31,038 bases of DNA from an uncultured Collinsella sp. (GTDB taxonomy: Bacteria > Actinomycetota > Coriobacteriia > Coriobacteriales > Coriobacteriaceae): contig UQMV01000025.1 of the NCBI GenBank assembly GCA_900542315.1, forward strand, positions 1 to 31,038, written 5' to 3'. Below are positions 8,972-17,074 of this stretch, piece by piece. Position 1 is the first letter of the stretch, and every line of letters begins with the position of its first letter. Both the position numbers and the translations under genes were made by a program. The notes under the pieces were generated by a model. That model was not told the DNA's origin. It saw only the letters and a program-made list of their open reading frames with translations, and did no database searches.

Positions 8972-9637
8972 ATGCCACGCGAGACCAATGCCGCCAAACG
9001 CGAGCGCGCCATCGAGGTGTGCGAGCGCCTTAACCGTCGCTATGGCCCGGTCGAGTGCTTCTTGGACCACGAGAATCCCTTTAGGCTGCTCATTGCGGTA
9101 CTGCTCTCGGCTCAGACGACCGACGCGCAGGTCAACAAGGTGACACCCCAACTGTTTGTCCAGTGGCCCACGCCCGAGGCCATGGCCGGGGCGAGCGTGG
9201 CTGACGTGGCAGACACTATCAAGTCACTCGGCTTCTACAAGAGCAAAGCCAAGCATGCCGTCGAGGCCGCGCAGATGATCGTCGCCGACTATGGCGGCGA
9301 GGTGCCGGCCGACATGAAGGAACTCGTGAAGCTGCCGGGCGTGGGACGCAAGACGGCGAACATCGTGCTCAACGTGGGGTATGGCATCGTAGAGGGCATT
9401 GCGGTGGACACGCACGTCAACCGCATTGCGCACCGCCTGATGCTGAGTCCCAAGACGCATGCAAAGGAGCCGCTCAAGACCGAGCAGGATTTGCTCAAGA
9501 TTTTGCCGCACGAGTATTGGGAGTCGGTCAACCATCAGTGGATCACCTTTGGTCGCGAGATCTGCGATGCCCGCAAACCCAAGTGTGACGAGTGTCCGCT
9601 GGCAGATTTGTGCCCCAGCGTGCGCGTAGCGGGGTAG
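8972..9637 (+). CDS. nth: Endonuclease III (DNA glycosylase/AP lyase)
   Basis: This 221-residue protein matches bacterial endonuclease III in full. It has the helix-hairpin-helix LPGVGRKTAN with catalytic Lys127, the catalytic Asp146 in VDTHVNR, and the 4Fe-4S cluster loop Cys198-X6-Cys205-X2-Cys208-X5-Cys214 at the C-terminus. It excises oxidised pyrimidines and nicks AP sites. GAGGAG (8961-8966) stands 5 nt before the ATG. It follows the ABC gene by 63 nt, possibly in the same transcript, and precedes mfd, so DNA repair genes are clustered here. It contrasts with the MutY-like paralogue at 1058-1963, which lost the Fe-S loop. Confidence 0.97.
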   Translation: MPRETNAAKRERAIEVCERLNRRYGPVECFLDHENPFRLLIAVLLSAQTTDAQVNKVTPQLFVQWPTPEAMAGASVADVADTIKSLGFYKSKAKHAVEAAQMIVADYGGEVPADMKELVKLPGVGRKTANIVLNVGYGIVEGIAVDTHVNRIAHRLMLSPKTHAKEPLKTEQDLLKILPHEYWESVNHQWITFGREICDARKPKCDECPLADLCPSVRVAG

Positions 9638-9741
9638 GGCGGAACGCATCTTCGTCTGGCGTTTTTTGCGGGGCTGGGTTTGCCCTTGAGCCGGAGTCCT
9701 CTCCATGCGCTACCATGACAGACAATGTATTTGACGTACGA

Positions 9742-9769
9742 CCCGCCGAGCTTGCCCCGGCGGGCTTTT
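9742..9769 (+). terminator. Probable terminator between nth and mfd
   Basis: The stem CCCGCCG (9742-9748) / CGGCGGG (9758-9764) with a 9-nt loop is followed by CTTTTGG. The U tract is short, so termination may be partial, and the mfd ribosome binding site begins only 15 nt later. Confidence 0.55.
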
Positions 9770-9794
9770 GGCGTTGCGATGCCGGAGGAACAGC

Positions 9795-12700
9795 ATGCTC
9801 ATTCACCGTATAGCCGCGCAGCTCTACACTGCCGAGGCGCTGCAGACCGTCGAGGCCGGACTCGATGCCGGCGAGGACGTGACGCTGGCCGTGTCGCAGT
9901 CGGGTCGCACGCTTATGGCGGCCGCTCAGTTTGCGCGCCGCCCGCGCCCCACGGTCTACGTTGTGAGTGGCGAGGATGCGGCCGATCGCGCCGCTCGTAG
10001 CCTTGCCGCCTACGTGGGCCTGGCGCATGTATGCCGTTTTCCTGAGCGCAAGGATTATCCGTGGCGCGAGCAGGCGCCCGACGACGCCGTGGTGGCGCAG
10101 CGCTGCGAGGCCCTGGGACGCATCGTGCGCGGGGACAACTGCATCATGGTTGCCTCGGCTCGCGCGTTGCTGCGCTGCGTGCCGCCAGTCGAGAGCCGCT
10201 ACTGGGAGTCCACGACCTTTGCGGTGGGCGAGGAGATTCCTTTTGACGAGGTGCCGCAGCGTCTGGTGGGCATGGGCTACACCAATGCCGGCGCCGCCGA
10301 CGCGCCCGGCCTGTTCCGCGTGCACGGCGACACCGTCGAGGTGTTTCCCGCGCAGGAAAAAGCGCCCGTGCGCATCGAGTTTTTTGGTGATGAGATTGAC
10401 CGCATCCGCCGCATGGTGAGTTCCACGGGGCAGACCATCGGCAACGAGGATAGTATCGAGATCTTCCCCTGCCGTGAGCTGGCGCTTACCGACGAGGCCG
10501 TCCACAACATGCATGTGGCGCTCTATCGCGCCAGCCAGGACGACAGCAAGCTGGCGGCGCTGCTCGAGATGGTGGATGCGCGCATCGTCACGCCCGAGCT
10601 CGACCGCTTTTTGCCGGTGATGTACGGCCAGACCGTGAGCCCGCTGGCACACGTGAGCGGCAAGGCGCTCGTGGTCCTGTCCGAGCCGCGCTCGCTGTTC
10701 GACGACTGTCTGCGCGCCTACGAGGATATCGAGGCGCGTGCCGGCGAGGCAGGGATTGACCGCCTGGATGGTCTGTATGTGCGCGCCCAACAGCTCGATT
10801 TTGGTGCTCAGCAGCGCCTGAACTATGTGAGTCTGATTCGTGCCGGCGGCGCGGTGACGGCCGAGCTCAAGATTGAGCAGCCGGCCATCGCAGGCTCGGA
10901 CAATCGCTTTATGGCGCGCATTCAGGAAGTCGTGGGCAAGCGCTACGCCTGCGTGTTTGCCATCCCTGACCGCGGTGCGCGCGAGTCGATGGAGCTCACC
11001 TTTGGTGACGAGGGCATTACCTTTGAGGAATCGCTGACGGCCGCGCCCGAAAACGCAGGCGTCATTGGCGAGCGCGTGCGCGTGGCAGCGGCGGATTCCG
11101 CCGACCGTGCCGCACGCCAGGAGGCCCATGCTTCCATTCGCGAGCGTAAGGCCGACGCGCTCAACGCCCGCTCGCTCGAGGCGGGTGCCGCCCAGGCTGC
11201 CGCCGGCGCCGCCGTGCCCACTATTTCGCGCGGACGTGTGACCTTTGTCGATGCCGCCTTGCCGCAGGGCGTGGTGGTGCCCGATGCCAACCTAGCCGTG
11301 TTCTCGATCGCCGACCTCAACGCCCGCATGGACGCCAACCGGGCCCGCAGCCGCCGCAAGGTTGACATTACGCAGATCACCTTCCCGTTTAAGCCGGGAG
11401 ACTACGTGGTGCATGCCACCCACGGCATCGCGCTCTTTAGCGAGATCGCGCGCCAGGAAGTGGGTGGCAAGGAGCGCGACTACTTTTTGCTGGAATATGC
11501 CGACGGCGACAAGCTCTACGTGCCGCTCGAGCAGGTCGACCGCATCACGCGCTATGTTGGCCCCGACGGCGACAAGCCGCGCCTGACCAGGCTCAACACT
11601 GCCGACTGGACGCGTGCCACCAATAAGGCGCGCAAGAACGCCAAAAAGCTGGCGTTTGACCTGGTCGACTTGTATACGCGCCGCTCGTCGATCGCAGGCA
11701 TCGCCTGCCCGCCCGACACGCCCGAGCAGATCGAGATGGAGGAGAGCTTTCCCTACGACGAGACGCGTGATCAGCTGGAGGCCATCGCCGACATTAAGGC
11801 CGACATGGAGGCGCCCAAGCCCATGGACCGCCTGCTGTGCGGCGACGTGGGTTTCGGCAAGACCGAGGTTGCCCTGCGCGCGGCGTTTAAGTGCGTGGAC
11901 TCCGGCCGCCAAGTCATGGTGCTCTGCCCCACGACCATTCTGGCCCAGCAGCACTACGAGACCTTCTTTGAGCGTTTTGCCCCGTTTGGCCTCGAGGTCG
12001 AAGTGCTCAGCCGCTTCCGCACCCCGGCGCAGCAGAAGCGCGCGCTCAAGGCGTTTGCCGAGGGCACGATCGATGTGCTCATCGGCACCCACCGCCTGCT
12101 TTCGGCCGATGTGAACCCCAAGAACCTGGGCCTGGTGATCATCGACGAGGAGCAGCGCTTTGGCGTGCAGCACAAGGAGCAGCTCAAGAACCTGCGCGAG
12201 CAGATCGACGTGCTCACGCTTTCGGCGACGCCCATTCCGCGTACCATGCAGATGGCCACGAGTGGCGTGCGCGACATGAGCCTGATCACGACGCCGCCGA
12301 CCGGGCGTCGTCCCGTGATCGTGCACGTGGGGGAGTACGACCCCGATGTGGTGAGCGCGGCGATTCGCCTGGAGGTGGGCCGCGGCGGTCAGGTGTATTA
12401 CGTGTCCAACCGCGTCAAGACCATCGACGACGCCGTGGCGCGCGTGCACGAGGCCGCGCCCGAGGCGCGCGTGGGCGTGGCACACGGCAAGATGAGCCCG
12501 CGCGAGGTCGAGGACGTGATGATCGAGTTCGCGACCAAGAAGATCGACGTGCTTATCGCCACGACCATCGTGGAGAGTGGCATCGATAACGCGACCGCCA
12601 ACACGCTCATCATCGAGGACTCGCAGCGTCTGGGTCTGGCACAGCTCTACCAGCTTAAGGGCCGCGTGGGCCGTTCTGCCACGCAGGCCTATGCGTACTT

Positions 12701-13427
12701 TATGTTCCCGGGCGAGCTGCCGCTCACCGAGGAGGCAACGGCGCGCCTGACCGCACTTTCCGAGTTCCAGGACCTGGGCAGCGGCATGCGCATCGCCATG
12801 CGCGACCTGGAGATTCGCGGCGCCGGCTCGCTTATGGGAGCCGAGCAGCACGGCAACCTGTCGAGCGTGGGCTTTGACCTGTTTACGCAGATGCTGGGCC
12901 AGGCCGTGGCCGAGGCGCGCGGCGATGACGACGCCGGCGTGGAGGCGGCGAGCGTGGGTATTAACCTGCCGGCCGACTACTTCTTGTCCGAGGAGTACCT
13001 GCCGGCGGTGGACCAGCGCGTGCTCGTGTACCGTAAGCTCGCAGCGGCCGAGGACCTGGAGAGCATCGACGAGGTGCAGGAAGAGACCGAGGCCGCGCAT
13101 GGCGAGCTGCCGTTGGCGGGACTCAACCTGTTCAATCGCGCGCGCATCCGCATTCGCGGCGAGCGTCTGGGGCTCGAGAGCGTCACGCTCAGTGGCGGTC
13201 GCATCACGTTTTTGGGCGTTGACGTGCCTAAGAAGGTGGCCTTTGAGCTTAAGACCCGCTATGGCGCGGTGAACTTCCCCAAGAGCCGCAAGCTGTCGGT
13301 ACCCTACAAGGCAGGCGCCGGTGCGGGCAGCGGCCTGGGTCGCGGTCTCGACGCCAACGACGGCACCGGCCCGGTGGCCGCGGCGCTCATGCTGCTGCAA
13401 CAGCTGGGCGCTAGCGACGACGACTAA
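9795..13427 (+). CDS. mfd: Transcription-repair coupling factor Mfd
   Basis: This 1210-residue protein has the standard Mfd order. A UvrB-like N-terminal region binds UvrA. The CarD-like RNA-polymerase-interacting domain is at about 530-595 (KPGDYVVHATHGI). The RecG-like translocase follows, with Walker A GDVGFGKT (Lys689), DEEQ at 784-787, SATPIPRTM and GRVGRS, and then the TRCF C-terminal domain. It removes RNA polymerase stalled at lesions and recruits UvrAB. The start at 9795 (MLIHRI) follows GGAGGA by 5 nt; an upstream in-frame start at 9768 has no such site. An insertion rich in Ala, Glu and Arg (about 435-475) precedes the RNAP-interacting domain, and the C-terminus ends in a Gly-rich linker plus a short Leu-rich tail. 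Confidence 0.98.
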   Translation: MLIHRIAAQLYTAEALQTVEAGLDAGEDVTLAVSQSGRTLMAAAQFARRPRPTVYVVSGEDAADRAARSLAAYVGLAHVCRFPERKDYPWREQAPDDAVVAQRCEALGRIVRGDNCIMVASARALLRCVPPVESRYWESTTFAVGEEIPFDEVPQRLVGMGYTNAGAADAPGLFRVHGDTVEVFPAQEKAPVRIEFFGDEIDRIRRMVSSTGQTIGNEDSIEIFPCRELALTDEAVHNMHVALYRASQDDSKLAALLEMVDARIVTPELDRFLPVMYGQTVSPLAHVSGKALVVLSEPRSLFDDCLRAYEDIEARAGEAGIDRLDGLYVRAQQLDFGAQQRLNYVSLIRAGGAVTAELKIEQPAIAGSDNRFMARIQEVVGKRYACVFAIPDRGARESMELTFGDEGITFEESLTAAPENAGVIGERVRVAAADSADRAARQEAHASIRERKADALNARSLEAGAAQAAAGAAVPTISRGRVTFVDAALPQGVVVPDANLAVFSIADLNARMDANRARSRRKVDITQITFPFKPGDYVVHATHGIALFSEIARQEVGGKERDYFLLEYADGDKLYVPLEQVDRITRYVGPDGDKPRLTRLNTADWTRATNKARKNAKKLAFDLVDLYTRRSSIAGIACPPDTPEQIEMEESFPYDETRDQLEAIADIKADMEAPKPMDRLLCGDVGFGKTEVALRAAFKCVDSGRQVMVLCPTTILAQQHYETFFERFAPFGLEVEVLSRFRTPAQQKRALKAFAEGTIDVLIGTHRLLSADVNPKNLGLVIIDEEQRFGVQHKEQLKNLREQIDVLTLSATPIPRTMQMATSGVRDMSLITTPPTGRRPVIVHVGEYDPDVVSAAIRLEVGRGGQVYYVSNRVKTIDDAVARVHEAAPEARVGVAHGKMSPREVEDVMIEFATKKIDVLIATTIVESGIDNATANTLIIEDSQRLGLAQLYQLKGRVGRSATQAYAYFMFPGELPLTEEATARLTALSEFQDLGSGMRIAMRDLEIRGAGSLMGAEQHGNLSSVGFDLFTQMLGQAVAEARGDDDAGVEAASVGINLPADYFLSEEYLPAVDQRVLVYRKLAAAEDLESIDEVQEETEAAHGELPLAGLNLFNRARIRIRGERLGLESVTLSGGRITFLGVDVPKKVAFELKTRYGAVNFPKSRKLSVPYKAGAGAGSGLGRGLDANDGTGPVAAALMLLQQLGASDDD

Positions 13428-13438
13428 CAAGTAGGGGG

Positions 13439-13472
13439 CGTGGCGGGATGAAGTTGTCTTTGTCCCGCCACG
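13439..13472 (+). terminator. Hairpin after mfd, possible terminator
   Basis: CGTGGCGGGA (13439-13448) pairs perfectly with TCCCGCCACG (13463-13472) around a 14-nt loop. No U tract follows, so it may be a factor-dependent terminator or an mRNA 3'-end stabiliser. Confidence 0.55.
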
Positions 13473-13507
13473 TTGCAGGTTGATTCCAGCCCCATCGAAA
13501 GGAAAGC

Positions 13508-14371
13508 ATGTTCGGGTACATCTACAAGAAAGACGCCGCTGCTATCGCGGTTATCCTTTCCCTTTGCCTGGGCGTGGGCAGCTTCTTCGATTATCAGATC
13601 TCGAGCGCGCTGTTCAACATCGGCAGCATGTACGGCCGCTTTATCGAGGCTGCCGGCGAGTTGCCGTTTGAGCTGACGGCGAGCATTGCGGGCGTTATGC
13701 TCGTGCGCGCGGTGCGTCCCGATTCCAGAGGGAGCAAATGGCTTGCCGTGCTCGGCATCCTCGTCAACGTCGGCTTGGCCGGCTACGAGATCGTCTCGTC
13801 CCTGAAGGTTGGCGGCAAACTCATTGCCGTTCAGCTGGTGCTGACGTTTGTGCTGGTCATCGCTGCCAACCTTATCGTCTATCGTCTCACGCGCGCGACC
13901 GAGCCTGACGAGCTCACACGCTGGGCGTTGATGGTACTTGCCGTGTGGGTCGCTCAGGCCATTATCCTCAACGTCATTGTTAAGCCGTTGTGGTCGCGCC
14001 CGCGCATGCGCGTGATCGAGGTCACGCCGGGGCTCAATTTTCAGCCGTGGTGGGTGATCGGCAATCCCGACAAGTGGGCCTATATTGCCGCCGGCGTGAT
14101 CAAGGATGGCTTTAAGTCGTTTGCGAGTGGACACACGGCGCACGCGGCGATTGGCCTTATGCTCGCCGGGCTTCCCGCGGCAGCCTTTAAGGAAAAACCT
14201 TCGCGTCGCCGCGTGATCTTTTGGGCGGTGGCTGTTGTTGCGGCGTTCGTCGCCTTTGGACGCATCGTGATTGGAGCACACTTTTTGAGCGACGTGAGCT
14301 GCGGCTTTGCCCTGGTACTGGCACTTGAGTGCCTTGCCGCGCGCGTTGCCTATCCCAACGGCGTACAATAG
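13508..14371 (+). CDS. PAP2-family membrane phosphatase
   Basis: This 287-residue membrane protein has several hydrophobic segments and the three PAP2 phosphatase motifs: Lys159 with Arg164-Pro165 (KPLWSRPR), Ser207-Gly208-His209 (FASGHTAH), and Arg252 with His258 and Asp262 (RIVIGAHFLSD). The conserved His pair performs phosphoryl transfer from lipid phosphates such as undecaprenyl pyrophosphate or phosphatidylglycerophosphate; which one cannot be told from this. The first half (1-150) carries four or five extra membrane helices before motif 1. A GAAAGGAAA site precedes the ATG. It lies 80 nt after mfd, separated by a hairpin, and 45 nt before the aldolase-like gene. Confidence 0.9.
   Translation: MFGYIYKKDAAAIAVILSLCLGVGSFFDYQISSALFNIGSMYGRFIEAAGELPFELTASIAGVMLVRAVRPDSRGSKWLAVLGILVNVGLAGYEIVSSLKVGGKLIAVQLVLTFVLVIAANLIVYRLTRATEPDELTRWALMVLAVWVAQAIILNVIVKPLWSRPRMRVIEVTPGLNFQPWWVIGNPDKWAYIAAGVIKDGFKSFASGHTAHAAIGLMLAGLPAAAFKEKPSRRRVIFWAVAVVAAFVAFGRIVIGAHFLSDVSCGFALVLALECLAARVAYPNGVQ
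14364..14369 (+). promoter_or_regulatory. Candidate -10 box before the aldolase-like gene
   Basis: TACAAT overlaps the very end of the PAP2 gene and lies 47 bp before the next ATG. No matching -35 is evident, so the call rests on the -10 alone. Confidence 0.3.
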
Positions 14372-14416
14372 CTTCGTTTGAATCATCTGGCCGATACCCG
14401 GTAAGAGAGGATTGCT

Positions 14417-15442
14417 ATGCTCGCGTTCAACAACGACTATTCCCACGGTGCACATCCGGCAGTGCTGCAGGCACTCGTCGACACCAACATGGAGCCGCAG
14501 CCCGGCTACGGTACCGATGCGCACACCGAGCGTGCCAAGCAACTTATCCGCGAGGCCTGTCAGGCCCCCGATGCCGACGTGTTTTTTCTGGTGGGCGGCA
14601 CGCAGGCCAACGCGACGGTGATCGACATGCTGCTTGCGCCCTACGAGGGCGTCGTTGCTGCCGAGACTGGCCACGTCGCCTGCCACGAGGCAGGCGCCAT
14701 CGAGTTTGGCGGCCACAAGGTGCTCACCATCCCCGGCTACGAGGGCAAGATGCATGCCGAGGACCTCGACAATTACATCGAGGTCTTTTACGAGAACGAG
14801 AGCTATGAGCACACGGTGTTTCCGGGCGCCGTGTACGTGAGCATGTCCACCGAGTACGGCACGCTGTATTCCAAGGCCGAGCTCGCGGCGATTCACGCGG
14901 TGTGCCAGAAGCGCCAGATTCCGCTGTTTGTGGACGGCGCGCGCCTGGCCTATGCGCTGGCAGCCGACGAGTGCGACATCACGCTGCCCGAGCTGGCGCA
15001 GCTGTGCGACGTGTTCTACATTGGCGGCACCAAGTGCGGTGCCCTGTGCGGCGAGGCCGTGGTGTTTTGCGGCATGCACGCTCCGGCACATCCCATTCCG
15101 CGCATTAAGCAGCACGGTGCGCTGCTGGCCAAGGGCCGCCTGACGGGCGTGCAGTTTGAGGCACTCTTTACCGATGGCCTGTATTTTGAGATTGGTCGCC
15201 AGGCGATTGAGACCGCTCAGGCGCTGCGTCGCGTGCTGCACGAGCGCGGTTACCAGTTCTTTTTGGAGACGCCGACCAACCAGCAGTTTGTGATTCTGCC
15301 CAACGAGGACATGGCCCGCATTCGCGAGCATGTTTCGATCGAGTACTGGGAAAAGTACGACGAGACCCACACGGTGGTGCGTTTTTGCACCAGCTGGGCC
15401 ACGACGCAGGAGGACATCGACGCGCTGGCGGCTGTCCTGTAG
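14417..15442 (+). CDS. Low-specificity L-threonine aldolase-like PLP enzyme
   Basis: This 341-residue protein belongs to the beta-eliminating lyase/threonine aldolase fold-type I group. It begins with FNNDYSHGAHP, has the phosphate-binding GGTQANA, His-bearing ETGHVACHEAGA, the pyridine-ring-contacting Asp173 in VDGARL, and the Schiff-base Lys206 in GGTKCG. It would cleave L-threonine or L-allo-threonine to glycine and acetaldehyde in the cytosol. Length is normal for the family. AGAGAGGA precedes the ATG. It is flanked by PAP2 and GNAT genes with no obvious pathway link. Related tryptophanase/tyrosine phenol-lyase chemistry is an alternative, but the length and motif order favour aldolase. 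Confidence 0.9.
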   Translation: MLAFNNDYSHGAHPAVLQALVDTNMEPQPGYGTDAHTERAKQLIREACQAPDADVFFLVGGTQANATVIDMLLAPYEGVVAAETGHVACHEAGAIEFGGHKVLTIPGYEGKMHAEDLDNYIEVFYENESYEHTVFPGAVYVSMSTEYGTLYSKAELAAIHAVCQKRQIPLFVDGARLAYALAADECDITLPELAQLCDVFYIGGTKCGALCGEAVVFCGMHAPAHPIPRIKQHGALLAKGRLTGVQFEALFTDGLYFEIGRQAIETAQALRRVLHERGYQFFLETPTNQQFVILPNEDMARIREHVSIEYWEKYDETHTVVRFCTSWATTQEDIDALAAVL

Positions 15443-15518
15443 CCTGATGTAATGACAAGGGGCCGCCTTGCGCTGGGTTTGGCGCAGGGTGACCTTTGCT
15501 TTTGGGGAGAAGGGTTGT

Positions 15519-16100
15519 ATGACCGAGATGTCCGAGCCGACGATTCGCCTGGCGACGCCCGAAGACGCGCCGGCGTTGCTTGCCATCTATGAGCCATATG
15601 TGCGCCAGACGGCGATTACCTGCGAATATGAGGTGCCGAGCGTTGAGGAGTTCGCCGGGCGCATCGAACGTACGCTCGAGCGCTATCCGTATCTGGTGAT
15701 GGAGCTGGACGGGCGTCCGGTAGGCTATGCCTATGTGAGTCCGCTCAACAGCCGCGAGGCATACGACTGGTCGGTTGAGACATCGATCTACCTGGCGCGC
15801 GACGTGCGTCATGGCGGACTGGGCCGCAAGCTGCATGACGCGCTTAAGCAATGCCTGATTGCGATGGGCATCACCAACATGTGCGCGCTCATTGCCGTGC
15901 CGCACGACAAGGACGACGAGTATCTGACGCACAACAGTCAGGACTTCCATGCCCATATGGGATATCGCCTGGTGGGCGCCTTTGACCGCTGCGCCCAAAA
16001 GTTCGGCCGCTGGTACGACATGTGCTGGATGGAACTGGTCCTAGCCGAGCGCACGCCCAACCAACCCAAGCCAACCTGGTTCCCCGACCTCCTTGCCTAA
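15519..16100 (+). CDS. GNAT N-acetyltransferase (phosphinothricin acetyltransferase-like)
   Basis: This 193-residue protein has the GNAT fold. The acetyl-CoA pyrophosphate loop is at Arg97-Gly102 (DVRHGGLGRKL), preceded by the strand ETSIYLARDV. A long C-terminal part shares with PAT/Bar-like enzymes the NxMCALIAVPHD and HMGYRLVGAFDRCAQKFGRWYDMCWME pattern. It would acetylate a small amine or amino-acid analogue. The start at 15519 follows AAGGG by 4 nt; a longer in-frame start at 15468 lacks support. Its stop codon overlaps the bidirectional terminator shared with the convergent gntR1 gene. Confidence 0.9.
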   Translation: MTEMSEPTIRLATPEDAPALLAIYEPYVRQTAITCEYEVPSVEEFAGRIERTLERYPYLVMELDGRPVGYAYVSPLNSREAYDWSVETSIYLARDVRHGGLGRKLHDALKQCLIAMGITNMCALIAVPHDKDDEYLTHNSQDFHAHMGYRLVGAFDRCAQKFGRWYDMCWMELVLAERTPNQPKPTWFPDLLA

Positions 16101-16139
16101 AACCACCACAATGGGGACAGGCACCTTTGTGGTGGTTTT
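16099..16139. terminator. Bidirectional terminator between convergent genes
   Basis: AAAACCACCACAA (16099-16111) pairs perfectly over 13 bp with 16127-16139, giving U tracts on both strands. It serves the GNAT gene (+) and gntR1 (-). The loop contains TGGGGACAGG, the core shared with REP-like hairpins elsewhere in the window. Confidence 0.85.
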
Positions 16140-16146
16140 CGATTGG

Positions 16147-16869
16147 TTAGCCGATGGGCTCGGTGTATTTGGCGCGGTCGGTGCGCTGGATGCGCTTGGA
16201 GACATGGAGCGGGCGGCCGTCGGTGTCGTAGACGTAGTCGGTGATCAGGATCAGCGCCTGCCCGCGCTTGACGTTGAGCAAAAACGCCTCGTTTTGCGAG
16301 GCATAGCACACCTCAAAGGTCTTATGCCCCTGTGCCGGCGCGCGATGGAATTCTTGGCGCAGCGTCGCGTAGAGCGAACCATTGATATCGCGATCGATGA
16401 GTGCTTCAAAGCTCGGTGGTAGATAGGTAGTCTCCAGGCACAGCGGCGCATCGTCCAGATAACGCAGACGGACAAGTTTGACGAGCTTGCTGCCCACGGT
16501 GACATTGAAGAACTTGGCAGCATTGCCCGCGGCCTTGGCAAAGCCCGAGTCCACCGTGCGCGTGGTGGGCTTCATGCCCTGACCCTGGACCTGTGCCGTA
16601 TAGCTCGAAAACACCAGGTTGTTCTCGTGGAGCGCCGGCGTGTCGGCCACAAAGGCGCCGCGCCCGCGCTCGGTGCGAACCAGGCCCTCATCAGCTAGTA
16701 CCTTAAGGGCATGGCGCACGGTGCTGCGCGACAGACCCGATTCGTCCATGAGTTCCATCTCGGACGGCAGCTTGTCTCCACGTGCATAGGTGCCGGAGGC
16801 GATGCGGTCGCGCAGTATGCCCGCCAAGCGCTCGTATTGGGTCAGTCTCTTTTTAGATGAAGCGTTCAT
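16147..16869 (-). CDS. GntR-family regulator, HutC/UTRA type (GntR1)
   Basis: This 240-residue protein has an N-terminal winged helix-turn-helix (about 10-75, with GDKLPSEMELMDESGLSRSTVRHALKVLADEGLV and the GRGAFV wing) and a C-terminal UTRA effector domain (about 95-235) ending in ILITDYVYDTDGRPLHVSKRIQR. UTRA regulators bind phosphorylated sugars or amines. It is divergent from SIS1 at 17075, and the shared 205-bp intergenic region holds two almost identical 18-bp sites, one just before each gene. It is therefore probably autoregulated and controls SIS1. It is more distant from GntR2 and GntR3 than those are from each other. Confidence 0.95.
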   Translation of the reverse strand: MNASSKKRLTQYERLAGILRDRIASGTYARGDKLPSEMELMDESGLSRSTVRHALKVLADEGLVRTERGRGAFVADTPALHENNLVFSSYTAQVQGQGMKPTTRTVDSGFAKAAGNAAKFFNVTVGSKLVKLVRLRYLDDAPLCLETTYLPPSFEALIDRDINGSLYATLRQEFHRAPAQGHKTFEVCYASQNEAFLLNVKRGQALILITDYVYDTDGRPLHVSKRIQRTDRAKYTEPIG

Positions 16870-16879
16870 GCGATCAACC

Positions 16880-16897
16880 TGTATCTAACTTGTATGC
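16880..16897. promoter_or_regulatory. Predicted GntR1 operator, gntR1-proximal copy
   Basis: TGTATCTAACTTGTATGC contains TGTAT twice with an 11-bp period and matches 17019-17036 in 17 of 18 positions. It ends 10 nt from the gntR1 start codon, so binding would block the regulator's own transcription. Confidence 0.65.
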
Positions 16898-17018
16898 GTA
16901 TCTAATCAAGCATGTATTCAACACAACAACAAAACCGCTGGTATCCAGTTATCGAAAACCGCATCAGCAAAATTTCTAAGACAAATATAGCATACAACTA
17001 GTCGACATAACCAAAACA

Positions 17019-17036
17019 TGTATGTAACTTGTATGC
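17019..17036. promoter_or_regulatory. Predicted GntR1 operator, SIS1-proximal copy
   Basis: TGTATGTAACTTGTATGC lies 38 nt before the SIS1 start codon and matches the other copy 139 bp away, with one substitution. An inverted half-site GCATACAAC is also seen at 16990-16998. Confidence 0.65.
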
Positions 17037-17074
17037 CATCGAGAGCATCAAACGAGAAGAAAGGCTGATGCACG

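Noticed and set aside
11292..15586. Very long - strand frames (over 700 codons) opposite mfd, PAP2 and the aldolase
   Set aside because: They are rich in His, Arg and Leu in the manner of antisense shadows, with no start signal or recognisable domain.
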